From the NCBI GenBank assembly GCA_029931535.1, contig JAQPZY010001501.1, positions 1,682,501 to 1,746,500 of the forward strand: a stretch of DNA of 64,000 nt, read 5' to 3'. The position numbers were made by a program, and so were the translations under genes. This document shows positions 1-11,691 of this stretch, one piece after another. The notes beneath the pieces were generated by a model, which was not told where the DNA came from, ran no database searches, and worked only from the letters and a program-made list of their open reading frames with translations. Every line of letters begins with the position of its first letter. Within the stretch, counting starts at the first letter, position 1. The DNA comes from Margaritifera margaritifera. Taxonomy: Eukaryota > Mollusca > Bivalvia > Unionida > Margaritiferidae.

Positions 1-548
1 AAAGAAAGACTATCAATGACTTCATGTTCGTATTCAAATTACCTAGGCAGTCTAATTTGTATCATGTGGTACGATACATATCCTGGCTTTGTTTATATAA
101 CAGTTTGAAAGTTCCTTTCTCATAAAAACGTTGGATATGATTTCACGATTGATTCAAAACACCAGAGATGTGATCCGAAACAAGAAATGATATTAAAATA
201 TTTTTTGTGCAGTTGTTTAATTTTTCATCTGTGAAGCTTGTTAGATCATGAAGTAAGGTTGAAAAGATATCTAAAATTTCAACAAGATTTGAAAGGTCAT
301 TCCGGCCATATGAGAAAAAACATACACCATATATTAAAATCTATATTGATATATGTCTATTAAAAGATATATTTGTGCATTAAAAATAATAATAATAAAA
401 TGATAATAATAAAAGGTTACATGACGCCGAATAGATTTAACCAAAAATATATTTGTCATGTAACAATTGTTTTAATACATTCCTCTTCAACACTGTGACC
501 TTGTTTACCTTTCAACCTTCATGCATAGCTTAGTAGCATGAAATACCA
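1..548. other. AT-rich non-coding sequence, no gene seen
   Basis: No open frame looks like a protein. The stretch is AT-rich with a short AAT-like run near 390-415. It ends at the target-site copy of the hAT-type MITE. Confidence 0.7.
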
Positions 549-556
549 GAAATACC

Positions 557-812
557 CAGGCCCGCCGACAGAAATTCCAGGCCTTTGGCCAGAGCAGTAA
601 TGGGCCCCAAAACTACTTAATTTTTTTGTGTATAAAAACCTGTGCACAGTTTTGAATATAAAACCTGTAGTAATCTTCCATAACTTAGACTCTTGCAAGG
701 AACAAATGTTAATATTTACTGCAAAGATTAATTTATTTTTTATAACTGATTTGACGGCGTGCCCCTGGGCAATAGCCCCAGCTGCCCCCCTCCCCCATTC
801 TTGGCGGCCCTG
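557..812. mobile_element. hAT-type MITE (non-autonomous DNA transposon)
   Basis: The 256-bp element begins CAGGCCCGCCGACAG and ends with the inverse of CAGGGCCGCCAAGAA, giving an imperfect terminal inverted repeat. It is flanked by GAAATACC (549-556) and GAACTACC (813-820), a 7-of-8 match. Eight-bp target duplications and CAG-starting ends are typical of the hAT superfamily. There is no transposase. A 76-residue open frame inside it (628-858) runs past the right end and is incidental. Confidence 0.8.
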
Positions 813-820
813 GAACTACC

Positions 821-1640
821 ACCCGGTCCTGTTTATTTTAGAACTGTTTTGTGCATGATTGTCATTTCAGATTTCTTAATTATGTCTTACGGTTCGACTT
901 CAGCTGAAAATACATGACTGCTACTGTACAAACAAAGCACGAGTTGTCTGGAACAAATACTGTATATAATTTATAGACATTTCCCTTCATATTCAACACT
1001 TACGATTCGAGTATGACGTAAGCACTACTTGATACAAACCTGCATTATGCTATAAATCATCATTACCTAAAGACGGGACCTCGATTGCGACTGTGGTGGA
1101 ATTAGACCTCCAAAGTTTTTAGTCCCTGCTGATAATGATTTGAACACATGCTATTATTATCATTATAAATAACAGTTTGCGAGATCAAACGATAGGTTGT
1201 CAAAATTTCCAAAATCTATGAAATTAAAATGTCTTTTCCGTCGGATAGAGACGTTTTTGTTATCTCAGGTGGTTGATAGAAAATGGGGCTTTGGGCTAAA
1301 TGGTTCTTTTGAACTTTTAGTTTGATTTATGGTTTGAAGTTCAGATCAATCCATATATCAATTGAAAGAGTTTCAAAAGGGCTTTTTCCTGATTTTCTCA
1401 TTCTGTGATTGCAGAGGAGCCATATGATAGAGAGTGTACTCCAAATTAGTATATTAAGATATGTTGTAAAATGCCCAGCCCAAAAAATATTAGCCTGGGC
1501 TCAATGCTTACCCCAAAAATAGGTCTTGCTGGTAAAAAGTCAACGATCATTCCAACAAGAGAATGGAATTTCGTAATTTAAACATAACACCAAGGCCCAT
1601 ACATGTCATATTATTTCGGTCTGATGAAGAGACTTAGTGA
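821..1640. other. Non-coding sequence, no gene seen
   Basis: AT-rich sequence without a credible coding frame, ending at the left edge of the first ATAC array. No element ends were recognised. Confidence 0.65.
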
Positions 1641-1801
1641 ATACATACATACATACATACATACATACATACATACATACATACATACATACATACATAC
1701 ATACATACATACATACATACATAAATACATACATACATACATATATACATAAATACATGCATACATACATACATACATACATACATACATACATACATAC
1801 A

Positions 1802-1835
<34 letters not shown>

Positions 1836-2008
1836 CATACATACATACATACATACATACATACACACACACATACATACATACATACATACATACATAC
1901 ATACATACATACATACATACATGCATGCATGCATACATACATACATACATACATACATACATACATACATACACACACACACATACACACACACATACAT
2001 ACATACAT

Positions 2009-2039
<31 letters not shown>

Positions 2040-2056
2040 TACATACATACATACAT

Positions 2057-2087
<31 letters not shown>

Positions 2088-2515
2088 TACATACATACAT
2101 ACATACATACATACATACATACATACATACATACATACATACATACATACATACATACATACATACATACATACATACATACATACATACATACATACAT
2201 ACATACATACATACATACATACATACATACATACATACATACATACATACATACATACATACATACATACATACATACATACATACATACATACATACAT
2301 ACATACATACATACATACATACATACATACATACATACATACATACATACATACATACATACATACATACATACATACATACATACATACATACATACAT
2401 ACATACATACATACATACATACATACATACATACATACATACATACATACATACATACATACATACATACATACATACATACATACATACATACATACAT
2501 ACATACATACATACA
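1641..2515. repeat. (ATAC)n tetranucleotide array with mosaic left half
   Basis: About 875 bp of ATAC repeats. The left half is mosaic: AAAT and ATAT variants near 1720-1830, ATGC units at 1919-1933, and (AC)n patches near 1864, 1971-1996, 2025-2038 and 2073-2087. From about 2090 to the right edge it is perfect. Long open frames reading MYVC or THTYI peptides arise because the 4-bp unit has no stop codon in any frame on either strand. They are not genes. Confidence 0.98.
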
Positions 2516-3594
2516 ATTTATTCAGATGGGATATTTCCTGTTCTTATCCGGAAGAAAGTTAACTCTGGAACTTATACAAGTTTTAAGATTCTTTAAAAAT
2601 CGATTCAGGCAACGTTTTTATTTACTTTAGAAATATGCTTCGTAAGTTAGTGACATGCATTAGATATTTTTTCTTAGGGTCGTATGCTGCTAAATTATGT
2701 TCCTTCTTAGCTATAAATGATATAAACAAGATGCAAAGACAAAATTAATCATCGTGTCCTTACATTTCACGATAAAAACTCTTTCCTTGCAAGACGAATA
2801 GTTATCTATTCATTTGTATTTCCCAACGTATCTATTTCCTCTAAACATCATTAATTCTTTGAAATTTGCAGATAAAGTTAATGAATGAAATAGCTCCCCA
2901 TCATGTTGAATAGCATTCCTTTAGATTTCTACATACGATATTGTTCTTGTACCTGATCTGCCTCCGTCAAATGCTGTAAATTCGCAGAGTATTTCCCATG
3001 ATTTAGTTTTTTTGCAGATTGTAGCAAAGAGATGTAGATTGTAAAAATATCACTTGCTGTTAGATGTTTGGAGTTTAACTGATAAACTCATCATGAACTG
3101 GTATACTTAACAGCTTTGGAAAATTTATTGAATTCACACATATGAGATCACTATCGATTAATTTTAGAACCCATCGGGGTTAACATTTATTTATATAAAT
3201 TTAGATTACTATCGGTATTAATGTTGACATTCGACTAATATATAATACCCTCCGATTGGCAATCAGTCACGATTTATTTATTAATACTTTCCGGTTGTTT
3301 TTTATTTTTTATTTTTTTTCTTCTCTTTTTTTATATATTTTTTTTCTTTCTGATCGAACATCAAATACAATGCTCCTCTCGATATATGAAAACTTTAATT
3401 TTTGTTAGATTCCTAGAATCAACATTAACCAAATATGCTCCTTTTGGTACATATGGGCATTTATAATTATGCTAAATGTTACTTTTCTTATAAACCGTCA
3501 ACTAATTCAGAGCATGTCAGGGTGGAAACCAAGATCAACTATATATCAGTCGATTTACAATCGCGCAAATACATACATTTAACCGTAAAATCGT
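2516..3594. other. Non-coding sequence, no gene seen
   Basis: AT-rich sequence with a T-rich tract near 3298-3350. It ends where LINE-like coding sequence becomes readable. No credible open frame. Confidence 0.65.
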
Positions 3595-4320
3595 AAACTG
3601 GGACATTGTCACTTGGGGATACATTTGACACTAAATGCGTCATTTCTTAAAAAATTTAGTTTTGCTGATGGTATCTCATTGATAAGTCCTTCTATCGCAG
3701 GTTTAAGGAAATTATTAAAGATATGTGACCATTACGCAGTTGAGAATGATATCATATATAATACACAAGATTCGGTATGCATGGTCTTTAAGTCAACTTC
3801 TTTCAAATTACCAACTTCTTCCTCTGTACATCTTAACGGCCAGGCTCTTGCATATGTCAACTGTTATACCTTTTTGAGTCATATTTTAAAATCCAATCGG
3901 TCAGATGATGAATATATGATGAGACATTACAGATTTTTGTGTACTCGAACAAACATGCTTTTACGTAAATTTAGAAATTGTTCTTTGAATATCAAGATTA
4001 GATTATCCAAATCTTATTGCTGCACAATGTACTGCGCTTCTCTGTGGACAATCGTTAGTTAAAGTATGAAAAGAAAACTAGTTATTGGCTATAACAATAG
4101 TCTTCGTTTACTATTAAACCTTCCAAGATGGAAGTGTGCCCCTACCATGTTTGTAAACTATAATGTATTAAGTTTTGAAGAATTAATGAGAAACTATGTG
4201 CTTTCAATGATGACACGAATATCTAATATTAAGAATTGTATCTTGAATTATTTGTGGAACTATGATATTCGTTTAAATTCTCAGATTATAGATAGATGGA
4301 ACAAATTACTCTTTAAATGA
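3595..4320 (+). pseudogene. LINE (non-LTR retrotransposon) reverse transcriptase 3' fragment
   Basis: One plus-strand frame reads a reverse transcriptase C-terminal half. An FADG-ISLISPS stretch near 3658-3690 stands where LINEs carry the catalytic F/YADD box, so the second aspartate is replaced by glycine. It is followed by a GLRKLLKICDHYA-type helix, a thumb-like segment, and GYNNSLRLLLNLPR near 4090-4130, which is typical of this LINE group. An in-frame stop at 4060-4062 splits the frame and another ends it at 4320. The N-terminal fingers and palm and the endonuclease are absent, as expected of a 5'-truncated insertion. The catalytic change and the stop mean it is dead. I am confident it is a LINE; the clade is not settled. 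Confidence 0.88.
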
Positions 4321-4500
4321 CTTACATAATTTTGTTCCTAGCAATGACAGACACGTTCTGTAGTTATAGATGGGTCTGTATATTTGTACATAAGACACCT
4401 ATGAACTTTTATGTTTAAAATAGTTCTATATTTAATATTTTAATTTAGATGTGCGGACCATGCAGTCTGAAATAAAGAATTCTTATCTTATCTTATCTTT
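4321..4500 (+). mobile_element. LINE 3' untranslated region and TCTTA tail
   Basis: Sequence after the RT remnant carries an AATAAAG signal near 4471 and ends in a short TCTTA tandem run (4481-4500). Short simple-repeat tails mark the 3' ends of many LINEs, so this is taken as the element's right boundary. The adjoining fragment and tail share the plus orientation. Confidence 0.75.
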
Positions 4501-6842
4501 ACAACCACTGGAAAAAAATCCAGCCGATTTGTTTCCTAAGGCAGAGACATAAAGACTGTCCATAGCCTTGTTTTTAGCATACTGTAAATAATAATATTTT
4601 AGCCTCGTAAACTTTTACCGAATCTTTGATTTTAGTAAATTGGCGACATACAATTTTAGCGGATTACCAACTTTCAGAAAATATAAACTTTGGCGGTTGT
4701 TTTAATCAACCGATTGAAAAGCAATATGCTTGTATTCTGCGAGAATGCAACACAGACGAAATAGAATGTGGTCATACGAGGTATTATAAAACCGTACTTA
4801 ACAGTAATAGATGCCATCAACGAAAAATGTTAAAATAAAATTACGGACAATACCTTAATCAGTGCATTTCTTCTGGGAAACAACCAAAAGTCCATCAGTT
4901 TACTAGTTGGTATGACTTCCTTAGTAAGACATGGCGCTTCTACAATGGTGGTTACTAAAATCTAACCCCGGTTACAAACTTCCAGAATTGTGAGTCCGGT
5001 TAGACATCGGCGTTTCAATTATACATATATGGTCATCGTGTAATTTTAGTGAGCATCAAATTGTAGCGAAAATTAGTTATTTATTTGATGGACATTGCTG
5101 ATGTAAAATATAGACGTACAAACGCTATAAAATACAATGATTCCGTAATGAGATAACTGTATGTCTCTGTATGGCCAAAAGAAAGTTACATTAGTGAATA
5201 GTATCCAATAATATAGTTGTATGCTCATCACCATAGCCCTCCGTTACTTACTTTCTTTCAAGTAATTAAAATTGACACGATGTTTGAAGTGATTCAGCTA
5301 TTGAAAAATCACATTAGGGATTTTCACAATTTTCATGATTAGCTCGAAGTGCTATGTATAAATGCTTTATGAACCGGCGTTTATCCGTTCAGTTCTATGA
5401 TAAGGTTAGCTTAGTTTCTTTGGTAACGTTTTTTATCAAACGATGCAGTTATTATAATTCTGAGATTGTACAATATCTACCTTTACCGCAGACTTTTTTT
5501 GGTTCTTTATTCCTCTTCCAGTGGGTATATGATTCCAATAATCTTGGTGTATCTACGATATCTTAATTGACATATTGCTACCCTTTTCTAATGCTTCTTT
5601 GTGCAAATAGCTATATTACGGCAAAATGGTTTTAACCAGTATTAAAAGGTACAGCTCTCAAAGCTCGGAATCACCTATCCTTCTAGGCAATATTGCATCT
5701 CCAACCTTTTATAATGTCTCTAAAAGCAGTTAGCAACTTAGTAATTAAAATTAAAATTTCGTACTTTGAGTTGATGATCAGAATTTTGTAACCAGTACCA
5801 GATCCAATGAAAACTGTAAATGATATTAAAATTTCTTCTCCCTTGGCGGAAGCTGTCAAAGCCTAATGTATTTCATTGAAGATTCTCTTTGAATTGAACA
5901 CGAATAGCTTTCTGATCAGTTCTCCATCACCATCTTTATAGGGATAGTGTCTTTTTACAACCGCTAAAAGACCGATTACGTGTCACAGTAGAAACAAATT
6001 CCAGCTCTAATAAGGTTGGAACTGGGGAGAAGACTGCAATGGCAAGAAAAATCCAGTTTGCAATAAAATAGAGAACCACACTTAAGTAAACCTTAACGTA
6101 AAGCTCAAAGCAACGGTGGCAAAATTTTGTTAAGGGAGACAAAATAAAACAAGAACAACAAAAGGCGTACTATTGATCATTTATAAAAAGTTGAGCATAA
6201 TAACTTGATCATTCCTTTCTGGTGTAAATCAATATTTTTTTTACATCAAAAATAAGAGGGTTGAACCATGTTGTAACTTACATTAAATGATACTGAAAAC
6301 AATTCTTGTATTGATTAATTTTCTATTAACCTTGTGAAAAATAAACGGATGAGACGAGCGTGAAATTCTCTTTGGTCAGCGTTAAGGTCGACATGAAAGA
6401 TAAAATTTAAAGTACCATATTTTTCGACCTCACTTGGACAACCTTGGTATTCGAAGTCGACAATCAATAACCTAAAATAACTATAAAATTGCAGGTACAA
6501 TGACTGCGCAATATTTAAGGTTAAATTATGCATCGCATAGATTTACAACATGTAGCTGCATATACCGCGAAGATAAATTTGGTCTTTTTCCCCTTAATAA
6601 GTTTGAATATGTTACCGTACATTGTAGCCAGATGAAGATAGCATTCACTCTGGTCTAAGAAACGTGAATAATTTTGGGGACAAATTATTCTGTTATTATT
6701 GTTTTTGAATTTGACCCCATATGTCTTAGTTATGCAAAACTTTAGCTTAAAATACTTATTTGGAAAAGCAGAATCCCAAACTTGTAATGCGTTTTGTCCA
6801 TGTTTTTAATTTTGAATCGTGTTTGGTTATTTCATCATCATC
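4501..6842. other. Non-coding sequence, no gene seen
   Basis: AT-rich sequence with open frames of at most about 72 residues (for example 4626-4838 plus, 5936-6142 minus, 6315-6533 minus). None resembles a known domain. No RNA gene or element end was recognised. Confidence 0.6.

Positions 6843-6925
<83 letters not shown>
6843..6925. repeat. (AAT)n trinucleotide array
   Basis: About 27 AAT units. Poly-Asn and poly-Ile frames across it are by-products. It lies about 165 bp beyond the 3' end of the minus-strand LINE remnant. Confidence 0.97.
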
Positions 6926-6927
<2 letters not shown>

Positions 6928-7140
6928 CAATAACCTTAATTTTGTCAAATTGGACACTAGCACAAATAACATTAATGCATTCAAATCTGGTACATACACA
7001 TTCTGATATTGTTTTATGATTTACACATTAATTTATTGATCTTCAATGATTTCGCAAGTAATAGAGCAAAATTATGCAAGATATTATAATTACGATAGGA
7101 GCTTTTCATAAAGTTGTAAAACTTGTAATAATTAGTATAA

Positions 7141-7290
7141 TTTTATAAATTGGAAATAATATAAGCTCTTCTTAAGTTGCTGTACATTGGGCATTTAACA
7201 ACAAAGTGATATTCATTTTTAATATCTGAACAAAAAGGACACAGTTGTATATATGGAATGTTTTAAAATCTACCTAAATTAGCCATGTCA
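7141..7290 (-). pseudogene. LINE ORF2 C-terminal Cys/His zinc-finger remnant
   Basis: The minus strand reads LCPFCSDIKNEYHFVVKC followed by PMYSNLRRAYI, giving a CxxC, then H and C spacing. It closely parallels LCSVCNLLEDEYHFVLEC in the LINE remnant at 28.3 kb. In this LINE type the motif sits downstream of the RT domain and is thought to bind nucleic acid. A stop lies just upstream and another follows the LRRAYI stretch. Confidence 0.85.
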
Positions 7291-7721
7291 GGGAAGTTTC
7301 AGCTTTATAACATACATAGTAAACGAATACTATACGAAGTATTCATATTATCTATATAATATTGACAGCAGAAATAATGTCTTATCCTCCTATAAAATCG
7401 TAGCTTTTCCATTGAATTTTAAATCTCCTTCAATTCTTGCAAGAAAATATATCAACATATCTGTTTGAATACAATAAAAAAGATCATTTCCACCCAGCCC
7501 CTGATTATTCCATCATCTCCGATACCATATGAACATAGTAAATGTTTAACTTGATTTGCTCATCATTTACAGAGATCAACCTAATCTAGCTATGACTTAT
7601 AACCTTGTCTTGAAATCTACTGTTAGCATCTTTAACAGTCTAAACCAGTATTTCATTATCCTTCAACATGTTACTATTTCTATTGGCATTCTCTCTTGTT
7701 CATGATAGATAAAAACGTTTG

Positions 7722-7921
7722 GTGTTTGTGATTCCAAGAACATAGTTACAAGAAGAAGTCTACAGAGCTTCTGTTTCATTAGCCTTGTGAAAGCCCTAAA
7801 TTTCTGACCCATGGTTTAGAATCGATACATTTTTGGTATCAGATATTTGAGAATGGTGCTTTGAGAACAATTTATCACATCGATTTGAACTGGCTTTCAA
7901 GCTATACAGTGCCTTTGCTGC
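7722..7921 (-). pseudogene. LINE ORF2 post-RT (thumb and connection) remnant
   Basis: One minus-strand frame reads AKALYSLKASSNRCDKL, then ILNHGSEI, a stop, and GFHKANETEAL. This follows the LKS...YGSEIWGFHKA pattern found after the RT core in this LINE group, with the Trp codon now a stop. A YVLGI-type stretch follows after a second stop. It lies between the RT and zinc-finger pieces, as expected. Confidence 0.82.
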
Positions 7922-8233
7922 CTGACGTTCTAGTGTTTTTGGACACATATACTACGTGCTTTTTTTTAAGAGAACACAGTCAAAATATTTATAGTAGGAA
8001 GCAGTCGCTATTAAGGCGTCACCAAAACTGCCAGTTTTCGCATTCTATTAGATAGCCCCCATTTCGAAATACAATGATTTTCTTCTTCTCTAAATTTTTT
8101 CTCAACTTCCTAGTATTGCAATAGTCCTTTAACGTATTAAAAAAAGTGCAGCTGAACTGCAGTTTTAGCTAATACCGCCAAAACGTATGCATACAATAAT
8201 GGAAACAACTGACCATATTCCAATGGAATGCTT

Positions 8234-8650
8234 CTATTCAGGACGGAAATATGGGACTTCAAATGGTTTCAAACAACGAGAAAAGGAAGGTGACAGAACA
8301 TAGCCTTGCCTGGCACCAACAGGACACTTAAATGTTTGAGTCAAACCTTTATTCGTGTTCACACAGACTTTAACATTTTCATAGATAGTCTTCCGCAAAG
8401 TTAGCATTTTATTGCTTATATGTTCATTAATCAGTTTAAAATACAACAGACAACGATCTGTGTGATCAAAAGCTTTTTTTCATAGTCAAGAAATAATTCA
8501 TAAAATCGACCACTCTGTTTTTTGTTACATATTTGTATATATTAAAGTACTCAATGTAAATATATTATCCACCGTGGAGTATCCGGATCTAAAGCCAGCT
8601 TGTTCTTCACCTAGAAAATTGTTATCGTTAACCCATGACAATTCTTTCAT
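8234..8650 (-). pseudogene. LINE reverse transcriptase fingers and palm remnant
   Basis: The minus strand reads EEQAGFRSGYSTVDNIF near 8,610, then KKAFDHTDRCLLYFKL near 8,460, and ends with CPVGARQGYVLSP near 8,300. These correspond to the conserved QAGFR-GYST, F-KAFD and G-RQG-LSP boxes of LINE reverse transcriptases. Stops and a frame change separate the parts, and the first aspartate box is not cleanly readable. The YADD box further downstream was not found. Confidence 0.88.
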
Positions 8651-8713
8651 TCCAAGTAAAAGTACATAGTTGACTCAATTCAAGACTAATTCCTGTATAG
8701 TTTTCAGGCATAT

Positions 8714-8911
8714 TTATATCGCCTTTTTGTGAATATGTGTAATTTCGGCAGTTGCCCAGCTTGCAGGAAAGTGACCACGGTTGAATAATTTGTTGAACAG
8801 AGACACTAATATAGGTAATGCTATATTGTCAGTCGCACTGAATATGTCACTAGAAAGTTCATCAATACAAGCTGATTTGTCAGATTGTAAAATTTTATAA
8901 ACTCGTTTCAC
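8714..8911 (-). pseudogene. LINE reverse transcriptase N-terminal remnant
   Basis: The 65-residue minus-strand frame reads VYKILQSDKSACIDELSS and continues to LFNKLFNRGHFPASWATA and a terminal IHKK. This matches the conserved start of LINE RT domains (S-K-S-G-DG-..., LFN-LF..G-FP..W, I-P-I-KK), with expected Gly and Pro residues replaced. It sits directly upstream, in the minus direction, of the RT core remnant. Confidence 0.88.
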
Positions 8912-8962
8912 TTCTTCACTTTTTCTACTGTCAAGAAATATTATGATATGTAGTTGTCAGTT

Positions 8963-9389
8963 GTCTAGTTAATTGCGTGCTTGTTTAACGTCATGAGACA
9001 TATTAAATAGTCAATTGCGTGCTTGTTTAACGTCATGGGATATATTAAATAGTCAATTGCGTGCTTGTTTAACGTCATGGGATGTATTAAATAGTCAATT
9101 GCGTGCTTGTTTAACGTCATGAGATATATTAAATAGTCAATTGCGTGCTTGTTTAACGTCACGGGATATATTAAATAGTCAATTGCTTGCTTGTTTAACG
9201 TCATGGGATATATTAAATAGTCAATTGTGTGCTTGTTTAACGTCATGGGATATATTAAATAGTCAATTGCGTGCTTGCTTAACGTCATGGAATATAAAAA
9301 TAGTCAATTGTGTGCTTGTTTAACGTCATGGGATGTATTAAATAGTCGATTGCGTGCTTGTTTAACTTCATGGGATATATTAAATAGTT
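8963..9389. repeat. 42-bp minisatellite, about 10 copies, inside the LINE remnant
   Basis: The unit contains CGTGCTTGTTTAACGTCATG followed by GGATATATTAAATAGTCAAT. Copies differ by a few substitutions (GCGTG, GTGTG or GCTTG; GGGAT or GAGAT). The 42-bp length is a multiple of three, so it produces artefactual repeat-peptide frames on both strands. It lies between the linker and RT portions of the minus-strand LINE. Confidence 0.95.
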
Positions 9390-9612
9390 CCGAAAATACT
9401 GATAACATGCTGTAATATTAACTTTTATTCTCATAGTGGTTCTCGGGCCTTTTAAAAGTTTCCATAATAGTTAACAGTCTTTTTGATAAAGTAATCTATT
9501 AATTGGAATTTTCTTTTACTTTGTTTAAATGTCATTTACGTCTGGTATTTATTTATATACATGTCCCTATAGCACTTGTACGAAGCCAAATTTTCACTGG
9601 TATTTAGCAAGT

Positions 9613-10024
9613 TTATATTTGTTTAAGTGCTTCAAATGCACGGTGCCTTCCTAATATACAGTCTGTGTCAAACCAGGGTTCTTTATTTGAGCACACTTTT
9701 GGACGACCACACTTGACATTGCATTCTTCTACCTTTATATTATGTTCCTGCTTCATATATAATTTTTGTAAAAGTATTAAAAGCAGTAATGATTTCATTT
9801 TGTTCTAACATTAGAGATAACGAGTTAGAATTTTGTAGCAATAAACAGTTTACGTTTTCGATATATGTATTTCTATGTGATTCATTCCAAATGATCTGTT
9901 TTGGAGTAACAGTTTTGTTATGTTCATTATTTAAAACTGCAAGATCAGCGAGGCCTAAATTAAATATTATTGACAGGTGAATAGATTCGATTCTATTGCC
10001 AATTTTGAATGTGCTAATAAACAT
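9613..10024 (-). pseudogene. LINE endonuclease C-terminus and linker remnant
   Basis: Two overlapping minus-strand frames in different phases (10,024-9,740 and 9,798-9,613) carry FKIGNRIESIHLSIIF, which fits the end of an APE endonuclease where S-DH-P is expected. Next come ITAFNTFTKIIYEAG and then NKEPWFDTDC with an FEALK helix. The KPWFD-EC...A-K linker pattern is characteristic of this LINE type. The frame change between the two pieces shows decay. Confidence 0.82.
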
Positions 10025-10074
10025 GTGAATAATGGTTGATCTAACAGCAAATAAGTCAAGGTTATAACTGAATT

Positions 10075-10077
<3 letters not shown>

Positions 10078-10117
<40 letters not shown>

Positions 10118-10202
10118 TAAATAATAATAAAATTAATACTAATAATAATAATAAAATTAATAATAATAATAATAATAATAGTAATAATAATAATAATAAT
10201 AA
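10078..10202. repeat. (AAT)n array with interruptions
   Basis: AAT-rich trinucleotide sequence broken by ATAAA and TTAATACT variants. It adjoins the 5' limit of the readable minus-strand LINE. Poly-Ile and poly-Tyr frames here are by-products. Confidence 0.95.
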
Positions 10203-10337
10203 ATAAATAAATTTGGAATATCATTAATAAATAACAAAATTTGACAAAGTACACTCACATCGACATGCAACAATATTCTACCGAAACTAGTGTTTGGTCT
10301 TAATAGTCGATGGCTCGTGCCGTTGTCAATTAATAAA

Positions 10338-10446
10338 TTTGATGAAGAAACGTTAACAATTAGAACATGATGCGCTGCAAATTGTGTACAGCTTTGATGA
10401 AGAAAGGTTAACAATTATAATATGATGTGCCGCAAATGGCGTACCA
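10338..10446. repeat. 55-bp direct duplication
   Basis: Two adjacent copies (starting 10,338 and 10,393) share TTTGATGAAGAAA-GTTAACA and ATGATG-GC-GCAAAT. They differ at several positions, so the duplication is not recent. Confidence 0.85.
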
Positions 10447-11050
10447 AATAATCCAGTAATAGTTCTTTCTTTGTTTATTATTTCCCTGGTTGTTTTGTAT
10501 AAATCAAATCAATATCTCACAATCTTTCAAATCGTAACGTTGGCAACTATTTCTCTGCGAAAAATAGCATGCTGCATCATTTAATTTAACATCTTTGTTG
10601 TACCTTTTTATAATATTCAGACAAGAACGGACAAGCGATTTCGTTTCAATTCGTGTTCGATGACAACAACCTAATGAACTTTAATGTATGAAGCGTTGTC
10701 TGTTGAGAAAATCAGCCATAATTCATTCTGTAACAACGATACTGACAAAGTGTACTGAAGTTTGGTATTATCAGAACACACATTATTACCTTTGCTCAAA
10801 TGTACAGAATCGTATCATCATCGATGATTTATAGCTTCTCCTTATTAAAGGATATTTGTTCCCATACCGGGAAGATGAAATTTCATTTTTAGATTTTCAT
10901 AACGTACAAGAGGGGGTTGTTTTGCTCTACATGGTAGGGTATAGGTGAGATTTGTATTCTTTTTGTTTGAATGTATCTCCTTCTTTGATTTTATGTCAAG
11001 AACATAGAACTGTCATTAAAATGTTCTTGATGACAAGAATCCAACTATGC
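10447..11050. other. Non-coding sequence, no gene seen
   Basis: AT-rich sequence between the 55-bp duplication and the second hAT MITE. No credible coding frame. Confidence 0.6.
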
Positions 11051-11058
11051 TGCTATGT

Positions 11059-11254
11059 CAGTGCTGGATTACCCTATAGGCAGACCAAGCACGTACTTGG
11101 GGCACCAGCAAAGCAGGGGCACCAAAAAAAAAACAACAAAGAGAAATTACGGTTTAGTGTTGTTTTTATTTTGAATTACATGGGGGGGGGGGGGGGCGGG
11201 AGCACCATAATCTTTTCAGTGCTTAGGGCCTCTAAAAGTCTTAATCCGGCCCTG
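11059..11254. mobile_element. hAT-type MITE with internal poly-G
   Basis: The 196-bp element begins CAGTGCTGGATTA and ends with the inverse of CAGGGCCGGATTA (11 of 13 match). Flanks TGCTATGT (11,051-11,058) and TGCTTTGC (11,255-11,262) match at 6 of 8. A G run near 11,181-11,196 lies inside. CAGGGCCGGATTA-type ends are common in animal hAT MITEs. The 111-residue frame through it (10,952-11,287) is incidental. Confidence 0.78.
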
Positions 11255-11263
11255 TGCTTTGCC

Positions 11264-11371
11264 GTGAGTCATCTTTGGGAACACTAGTAATGATGCTGTG
11301 TGAGTCATCTTTGGGAACACTAGTAATGATGCTGTGTGAGTCATCTTTGGGAACACTAGTAATGATGCTGT
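11264..11371. repeat. 36-bp tandem repeat, three near-identical copies
   Basis: The unit contains GTGAGTCATCTTTGGGAACA and CTAGTAATGATGCTGT. Three copies abut the right target-site copy of the hAT MITE. More degenerate echoes (GATGCTGTGT, GTGTAAACTTT) continue to about 11,550. Confidence 0.92.
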
Positions 11372-11645
11372 GTAATACCCTAATGATCATGTGTGTAAAC
11401 TTTCACATTGAGTTCTGATGTTGTGTGATATGCTACAGATTATTTGTGTAAACTTTGACACTGAGCAGTGTTTCTGTGCCGATGATCATGTTATGAACTT
11501 TTTAACAGAGGAGTGATGCTGTGTAATATGCTAACAATCACGTGTGTAAATTTTCAGCCACTCAAAAAAAAAAGACAAGAGAAACAGGTTCATAGAGATA
11601 TCTTTGAAACAGCTACTCCGTCTTTCTGTCTTTCTTTGTTTTCAA

Positions 11646-11691
11646 GTATGTATGTATGTATGTATGTATGTATCTATGTATGTATGTATGC
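11646..11691. repeat. Short (GTAT)n array
   Basis: About 11 GTAT units with one ATCT variant. Confidence 0.95.

Larger units (their letters stand above)
7090..10050 (-). mobile_element. Degenerate minus-strand LINE spanning endonuclease end to C-terminal zinc finger
   Basis: Successive minus-strand fragments follow the order of one APE-type LINE ORF2. They are the endonuclease C-terminus and linker (about 10,024 down to 9,613), the RT N-terminal half (8,911-8,714 and 8,650-8,234), post-RT sequence (7,921-7,722) and a C-terminal zinc-finger segment (7,290-7,141). Frames change and stops interrupt throughout. A 42-bp minisatellite lies between linker and RT. No intact ORF, 5' end or clear 3' tail remains. 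The family is the same general type as the element at 28.3-29.2 kb. Confidence 0.85.

Noticed and set aside
1618..1640. Hammerhead ribozyme core beginning CTGATGA
   Set aside because: The required GAAA core and pairing stems do not follow at a fitting distance.
1606..2630. Frames of 213-319 residues across the first ATAC array
   Set aside because: Repeat artefacts as above.
8963..9389. CRISPR-like array
   Set aside because: Units are contiguous tandem copies without unique spacers, there are no cas genes, and the sequence is animal-like.
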